Assembly: GCA_030151845.1 (NCBI GenBank)
Contig: JASLCM010000102.1
Location: 1 to 18,608, forward strand
Direction of reading: 5' to 3'
DNA from: Bacteroides sp.
GTDB taxonomy: Bacteria > Bacteroidota > Bacteroidia > Bacteroidales > Bacteroidaceae
DNA length: 18,608 nt
Shown here in pieces: positions 14,720-18,608 of this stretch (position 1 is its first letter; each line of letters opens with the position of its first letter). The notes beneath the pieces are model-generated. The model ran no database searches. It had not been told where the DNA came from and worked only from the letters and a program-made list of their open reading frames with translations. The position numbers were made by a program, and so were the translations under genes.

Positions 14720-17029
14720 ATGAGAAAACTCCACGCTCTTTTAACTCTCACTTTTTTAATACTTTTGTCTGCCTGTTCGGCAACGAAGTATGTACCTCAT
14801 GATGCCTATTTATTAGAGAAAGTTAAAATTAACTCAGACTCTAAAGAGGTGGACCCTGCAGATCTCAGGCTTTATATGAGACAAAACCCCAATACAAAAT
14901 GGTTTAATCTCTTTAAAACACAGCTTTATATCTATAATCTTTCAGGGAGAGACTCTACAAAATGGATGAATCGTTTTTTACGAAGAATAGGAGATGCTCC
15001 TGTACTTTATAGTGAGAGAGAAGCTATTCGAACACAAGAAGAGTTAACGAAAGCGGTACAGAATATGGGGTATATGAGTGCTACCGTAGAGAAGAACCTT
15101 CGTACTAAAGGGAAGAAAGCATATTTAAGTTATAGCGTGCATACAGGTAAACCCTATACTGTTCGTTCCATCAACTGGGATATCCGAGATGAAAAAATAG
15201 CAGAACTTCTTAAACAAGATGCAACAAAAAGTAAGCTTCATACAGGAATGTTGATGAACGTGGCCGTATTAGACCTGGAGCGTGATCGAATAACCAACTA
15301 TCTTTCACAAAATGGCTACTATCGATTTACAAAAGATTTCATCACCTATACAGCGGATAGTATTAAGAATAGTTATCAAATCGACCTGACTCTGCATCTA
15401 CACAAAAGGCGCTCTTTGGATGGAAATGAGACTCTTTCCCATAAGCAATATCGCATTGGAAAGGTTAGCTTTATAGCCGACTTTGACCTGTTGAACTCAG
15501 CAAGTGTCAATGGCATAAATATAAGCGACTCCCTACATTGCAAGGGATTCCCTATTTACTTTAACGATAAATTATTTTTACGACCTAAAATACTAGTAGA
15601 TAATAATAGAATTGTTCAGGGAAAACTTTATAACTCACACGATGTACAGCGGACTTATGAAAATTTTGGACGTTTAGGAGCATTGCGTTATAGCAATGTA
15701 CGATTTGCAGAGTCGGAAAAAGATAGTACAGCGTTGTCTACCTATGTTTTACTTACTAAGAATAAATTAAAATCTGTCATATTTGAAATAGATGGAACAA
15801 ATACTGCAGGCGATTTAGGAGCCGCTGCAGCAGTTTCCTTTCAACATAGGAATCTCTTTAAAGGATCTGAGACTTTTCAAGTCAAGTTTAGAGGAGCATT
15901 TGAAGCAATATCCGAGTTGCAACCTGGATATCGTGACAACAACTATCAAGAATATGGAGTAGAGGCCAACTTAAATATCCCTCGTTTCTTATTTCCCTTT
16001 TTATCCTCCGATTATAAGAAGAGATTGAGGGCAACAACAGAGTTTAGCTTACAGTATAATTACCAGATGCGACCAGAGTTTACCCGAACAGTTGCTTCTG
16101 GAACTTGGAGTTACAAATGGTTACGAAAACTAAGGACGCAGCATAAAGTTGATTTATTAGATGTTAACTACCTTTATATGCCTTGGATCTCCGAAAAGTT
16201 TACAGAGGATTATTTAGGAGATAATGCCAACTATATCGTAGAGTATAACTATAAAGACCGGTTGATAGTAAACTCCTCTTATAACTTCATTTACAACAGT
16301 GGACGTATGAGTACCAACCCTTTTGAAAGAAGAAGTTTAAAGAGCTCTTATTCTATCCGTTTTGGAGTTGAGGCTGCGGGGAACCTCTTATATGCTTACT
16401 CAAAATTAACCAATCGATCACGAGGAGAGGATGGTGAGTATGCTTTATTTAACATTCCTTATGCTCAATACCTAAAAGGTGATTTTGATTTTTCGCAAAC
16501 CTTAATTATAGATGAACGTAACGCTTTAGCCTATCATGTAGGAGTAGGGCTGGCTTATCCTTACGGAAATGCAAAACTAATTCCTTTTGAGAAAAGGTAC
16601 TTTTCAGGTGGAGCTAATAGTGTAAGAGGGTGGTCCGTTAGAGATTTAGGTCCAGGCTCTTTTACTGGCGATGGGAACTTTATGAATCAGTCTGGTGATA
16701 TAAAAATAGATGCTAGTATTGAGTATAGAACAAAACTCTTTTGGAAGTTACAAGGTGCTGCTTTTATTGATGCAGGTAATATTTGGACCATAAATAGCTA
16801 TGAAAATCAACCTGGTGGTCAGTTTAAATTTTCAAAATTTTACAAAGAGATAGCAGTAGCTTATGGAGTTGGGCTTCGGGTTGATTTAGATTTCTTTATT
16901 CTTCGTTTTGATGGAGGAATGAAGGCTATTAATCCGCAATTTGAGAAAGGTAGAAATCGATACCCCATTGCAAACCCCAAATTTTCACGAGATTTTGCTT
17001 TTCACTTTGCAATTGGATATCCCTTCTAG
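14720..17029 (+). CDS. tamL: TamL-type lipidated Omp85 (BamA/TamA-family) outer-membrane assembly protein
   Basis: A 769-residue outer-membrane protein of the Omp85 superfamily that should help insert or translocate outer-membrane proteins. It begins MRKLHALLTLTFLILLSAC, a lipoprotein signal peptide with lipobox LSAC and Cys19. A lipidated Omp85 is the hallmark of TamL, the Bacteroidota TamA-like protein. Residues about 25-250 hold POTRA-like repeats (for example TQEELTKAVQNMGYMSATVEKNL and ITNYLSQNGYYRF). From about 370 the 16-stranded barrel begins. The conserved L6-loop motif VRGW lies at 635-638 after FSGGANS, and the chain ends in AIGYPF with a terminal aromatic residue. The promoter fixes the ATG at 14720, not 14681. 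No tamB follows within the window, and no hairpin is seen close behind the stop. Confidence 0.9.
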   Translation: MRKLHALLTLTFLILLSACSATKYVPHDAYLLEKVKINSDSKEVDPADLRLYMRQNPNTKWFNLFKTQLYIYNLSGRDSTKWMNRFLRRIGDAPVLYSEREAIRTQEELTKAVQNMGYMSATVEKNLRTKGKKAYLSYSVHTGKPYTVRSINWDIRDEKIAELLKQDATKSKLHTGMLMNVAVLDLERDRITNYLSQNGYYRFTKDFITYTADSIKNSYQIDLTLHLHKRRSLDGNETLSHKQYRIGKVSFIADFDLLNSASVNGINISDSLHCKGFPIYFNDKLFLRPKILVDNNRIVQGKLYNSHDVQRTYENFGRLGALRYSNVRFAESEKDSTALSTYVLLTKNKLKSVIFEIDGTNTAGDLGAAAAVSFQHRNLFKGSETFQVKFRGAFEAISELQPGYRDNNYQEYGVEANLNIPRFLFPFLSSDYKKRLRATTEFSLQYNYQMRPEFTRTVASGTWSYKWLRKLRTQHKVDLLDVNYLYMPWISEKFTEDYLGDNANYIVEYNYKDRLIVNSSYNFIYNSGRMSTNPFERRSLKSSYSIRFGVEAAGNLLYAYSKLTNRSRGEDGEYALFNIPYAQYLKGDFDFSQTLIIDERNALAYHVGVGLAYPYGNAKLIPFEKRYFSGGANSVRGWSVRDLGPGSFTGDGNFMNQSGDIKIDASIEYRTKLFWKLQGAAFIDAGNIWTINSYENQPGGQFKFSKFYKEIAVAYGVGLRVDLDFFILRFDGGMKAINPQFEKGRNRYPIANPKFSRDFAFHFAIGYPF

Positions 17030-17276
17030 CATAAGTTCATACCCTTTTTTACTCTCTCAGTTTAATTTATTGAAGAGGAGTTAAGTAGTCTGCTTGCTTA
17101 TTCTGTTTAAGTGGGCTGTGAGTGGATCCAACTCCTATATCTATAATGAATAGCTATAGGTAATTTAATAAGTCTCCCTCTATCTATGACTTACAAGTAC
17201 ACCGTTTCATACAATCTTGATCTAGTTCGTAGTTTTAAGAGGAAAATCTATTTGCTATATATAGAGGGGGATATAC
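17030..17276. other. Gene-free stretch after tamL
   Basis: These 247 bases show no coding frame worth calling. They hold an inverted pair, CCTATA-N15-TATAGG (17134-17160), and a longer-range pair, CCCTCTAT (17176-17183) with ATAGAGGG (17261-17268), either of which could fold in RNA. No TAnnTTTG box is found on the plus strand. It may be a long tamL 3' UTR or, less likely, a small RNA. Confidence 0.4.
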
Positions 17277-17326
17277 TTTTAAACAAAAAAGAGAGGTAAT
17301 TAATTACCTCTCTTTTTTGTTTAAAA
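17277..17326. terminator. 50-base perfect palindrome, bidirectional terminator
   Basis: Arms 17277-17301 and 17302-17326 are exactly complementary without a loop. The GAGAGG core and long A/T runs give a U-tract on both strands. It lies 12 bases past the DUF3332 stop and would also stop tamL transcripts, about 250 bases past their stop. Confidence 0.9.
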
Positions 17327-17337
17327 TGCTTATTAGT

Positions 17338-17889
17338 TTAGTTTGCTAATGCAAAATCTTTCTCTGTTAATTGCTTAACTTGGTCTACACCAACTTGGCT
17401 TAAAGGAACATTAACTTGTGAACCATCAGCCATTTCTAGTTTAACTGTACCATCTTCGTTAAATTCAAACAGCTTAGTAGTTTCTCCATTAGCTATTACA
17501 TTCCAGCCATTATCCTCCTTGCTATATACAAGTTTAGTTTCACCCTTTTCACCCTCTTTGGTGATTGAGTAACCATTCTCTAGAGTTTGAACCAAGTAAT
17601 AACCCTCTTCTCCTTTAACTTTGTTTATTTCACCAATATTAGCCATAGGGTTGGATCCACTCCAGAACTCAATAGAGTTAATCACAAGAGCATCTGCTAA
17701 ATAAGCTACAGGATATACAGGAACAATATTACATGCTAAGAACACTAGTTCATTTACAAACTTATCACCTATACTTTGATTCCATGATAATAACCTATTG
17801 TGAAGCCCAAACGAGCCAATACAAGAGCTAAATAAAAAGGAAGAACTTAGAATAACGGCCATTGCCAAATGTAATTTTTTCTTTTTCAT
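17338..17889 (-). CDS. DUF3332 lipoprotein
   Basis: A 183-residue predicted lipoprotein. The signal peptide is MKKKKLHLAMAVILSSSFLFSSC with Cys23 as the lipidated residue. The segment CIGSFGLHNRLLSWNQSIGDKFVNELVFLACNIVPVYPVAYLADALVINSIEFWSGSNP is the strongly conserved signature of DUF3332 and holds a hydrophobic stretch (about 47-70) that may touch the membrane. Residues about 90-170 form a small beta-rich, acidic part. The function is unknown. The start is the ATG giving the canonical signal peptide. The DoxX gene lies 102 bases upstream on the same strand, with no clear terminator between, so co-transcription is possible. A near-consensus TATATTTA (17927-17934) could be its own -7 box. Confidence 0.88.
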   Translation of the reverse strand: MKKKKLHLAMAVILSSSFLFSSCIGSFGLHNRLLSWNQSIGDKFVNELVFLACNIVPVYPVAYLADALVINSIEFWSGSNPMANIGEINKVKGEEGYYLVQTLENGYSITKEGEKGETKLVYSKEDNGWNVIANGETTKLFEFNEDGTVKLEMADGSQVNVPLSQVGVDQVKQLTEKDFALAN

Positions 17890-17991
17890 AACAATCTGTT
17901 TTAGTTAATAATAACCTATGAATGCCTAAATATAGCCAGTTTTTTTAATTAAAAGGTTTATTTATATAAAAAATGCAGCTTTATTCTGATT

Positions 17992-18453
17992 TTAGAACTT
18001 AGAAGTAACCCTTCTCGATTTCCTCTTATGGTCAATTTTATTACCAATCCAATGATCAACGGAGTATTTTCCAGCCCCTGTTATAAGGAAAAACAAGAAA
18101 ATAAATAGGTAGATAAATGCCAGCTCTCTGTGTGAAAAAGCGTCGCCCTGATGTACTATAAAAAAAGCAACACTCATCGTGGTAATCATAGGTAAAGTGG
18201 CAAGTCTAGTTAGAACTCCAAAGATAAGTCCTAGCGAACAAACAACCTCTCCAAAAATTGCTAGATAGATGGAAGCTTCAACTCCTACACCTATAGGATC
18301 AGGAAAACCAGTGGTTAAAAGTACTTCTAGGTTGCCCCATTTCGTTAATCCATGCCATAAAAAGAGAGACCCGAAGAAGATTCGGAAAACTAAGAGAATA
18401 AGGGAGGTTAGATTATTGGTAATATAAGTTGGGAATAATAGTTTTCTAATCAT
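17992..18453 (-). CDS. DoxX-family inner-membrane protein
   Basis: A 153-residue integral membrane protein of the DoxX/DoxD-like family. The diagnostic first segment RIFFGSLFLWHGLTKWGN carries the conserved glycine, His and Lys. Three more hydrophobic segments follow (about 60-82, 85-103 and 112-130), giving four membrane spans, and the tail is basic. DoxX proteins are linked loosely to quinone or thiol redox reactions and to oxidative-stress complexes. The exact reaction here is unknown. A longer reading frame starts at a TTG at 18459, but the ATG at 18451-18453 is the better start. An exact -7 box (18493-18500, minus strand) lies 39 bases upstream. Confidence 0.88.
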   Translation of the reverse strand: MIRKLLFPTYITNNLTSLILLVFRIFFGSLFLWHGLTKWGNLEVLLTTGFPDPIGVGVEASIYLAIFGEVVCSLGLIFGVLTRLATLPMITTMSVAFFIVHQGDAFSHRELAFIYLFIFLFFLITGAGKYSVDHWIGNKIDHKRKSRRVTSKF

Positions 18454-18492
18454 ATTCAAATATATTTTAACGCAGATCCATTCTTAAAAAAT

Positions 18493-18500
18493 CAAATATA
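18493..18500 (-). promoter_or_regulatory. Bacteroides-type -7 box for the DoxX gene
   Basis: The minus strand reads TATATTTG, an exact TAnnTTTG match 39 bases upstream of the DoxX ATG. A second match at 18457-18464 overlaps the start region and is too close to be used for this ATG. Confidence 0.5.
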
Positions 18501-18579
18501 TTAAAAAGTTGCTATTTTACAGGTAAAAATGGCCGAGTTTATACTGAAAGAAGCAATTTATATTTATTATAAGTTGTGA

Positions 18580-18608
18580 ATGGAGGTTCTTTGCCCTAAT
18601 TTAGCTGC
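18580..18608 (+). CDS. Possible start of a plus-strand gene cut by the window edge
   Basis: An ATG at 18580 opens a frame reading MEVLCPNLA up to the window end, after an AT-rich stretch that could hold a promoter. Nine codons are too few to identify a family or to prove coding. Confidence 0.2.

Overview
The window is AT-rich chromosomal DNA from a member of the Bacteroidota, most likely order Bacteroidales. Several signs point there: Bacteroides-type -7 promoter boxes (TAnnTTTG) rather than E. coli -10 boxes, weak or absent Shine-Dalgarno sequences, a TamL-type lipidated Omp85 protein, DUF3332 and DUF4296 lipoproteins, a GNAT-nitrilase fusion, and the gene order ileS / TraR-DksA-like / lspA / DUF4296. 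The species cannot be fixed from the sequence alone. I see no mobile element, CRISPR array, rRNA, tRNA or phage gene. This is core housekeeping DNA, and its interest lies in protein motif changes and transcript architecture.

Left part (1-7075): the 3' end of a DUF1080 (3-keto-disaccharide hydrolase-like) gene and its terminator. Next come fabD (minus), a GNAT/carbon-nitrogen hydrolase fusion (plus) and a 2-Cys peroxiredoxin (plus). The peroxiredoxin converges on a pflB-pflA pair (minus) through one shared palindromic terminator. pflB and pflA make an anaerobic pyruvate formate-lyase module. A second palindromic hairpin lies between them, so pflA is probably expressed by read-through. Upstream of pflB are a Bacteroides-type promoter and a dyad that could be an operator.

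Middle part (7076-13814): a small outer-membrane beta-barrel gene (minus), then a plus-strand run of ileS, a TraR/DksA-like gene, lspA, a DUF4296 lipoprotein gene and an unrecognised small gene. The isoleucyl-tRNA synthetase has GIHH where most class I enzymes have HIGH. This swapped GXHH signature is known from mupirocin hyper-resistant type-2 IleRS and is the most notable finding here. The DksA-like protein has lost three of the four zinc cysteines. The last three genes overlap slightly in pairs, which suggests translational coupling.

Right part (13765-18608): a SpoU/TrmH RNA methyltransferase (minus) whose 3' end overlaps the small gene by 50 bp. It diverges from tamL (plus) across an intergenic region holding a -7 box for each direction. 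After tamL come about 250 bases without a gene, a 50-base perfect palindrome that acts as a terminator, a DUF3332 lipoprotein (minus) and a DoxX-family membrane protein (minus). No tamB follows tamL within the window. The last bases may hold the start of another plus-strand gene.
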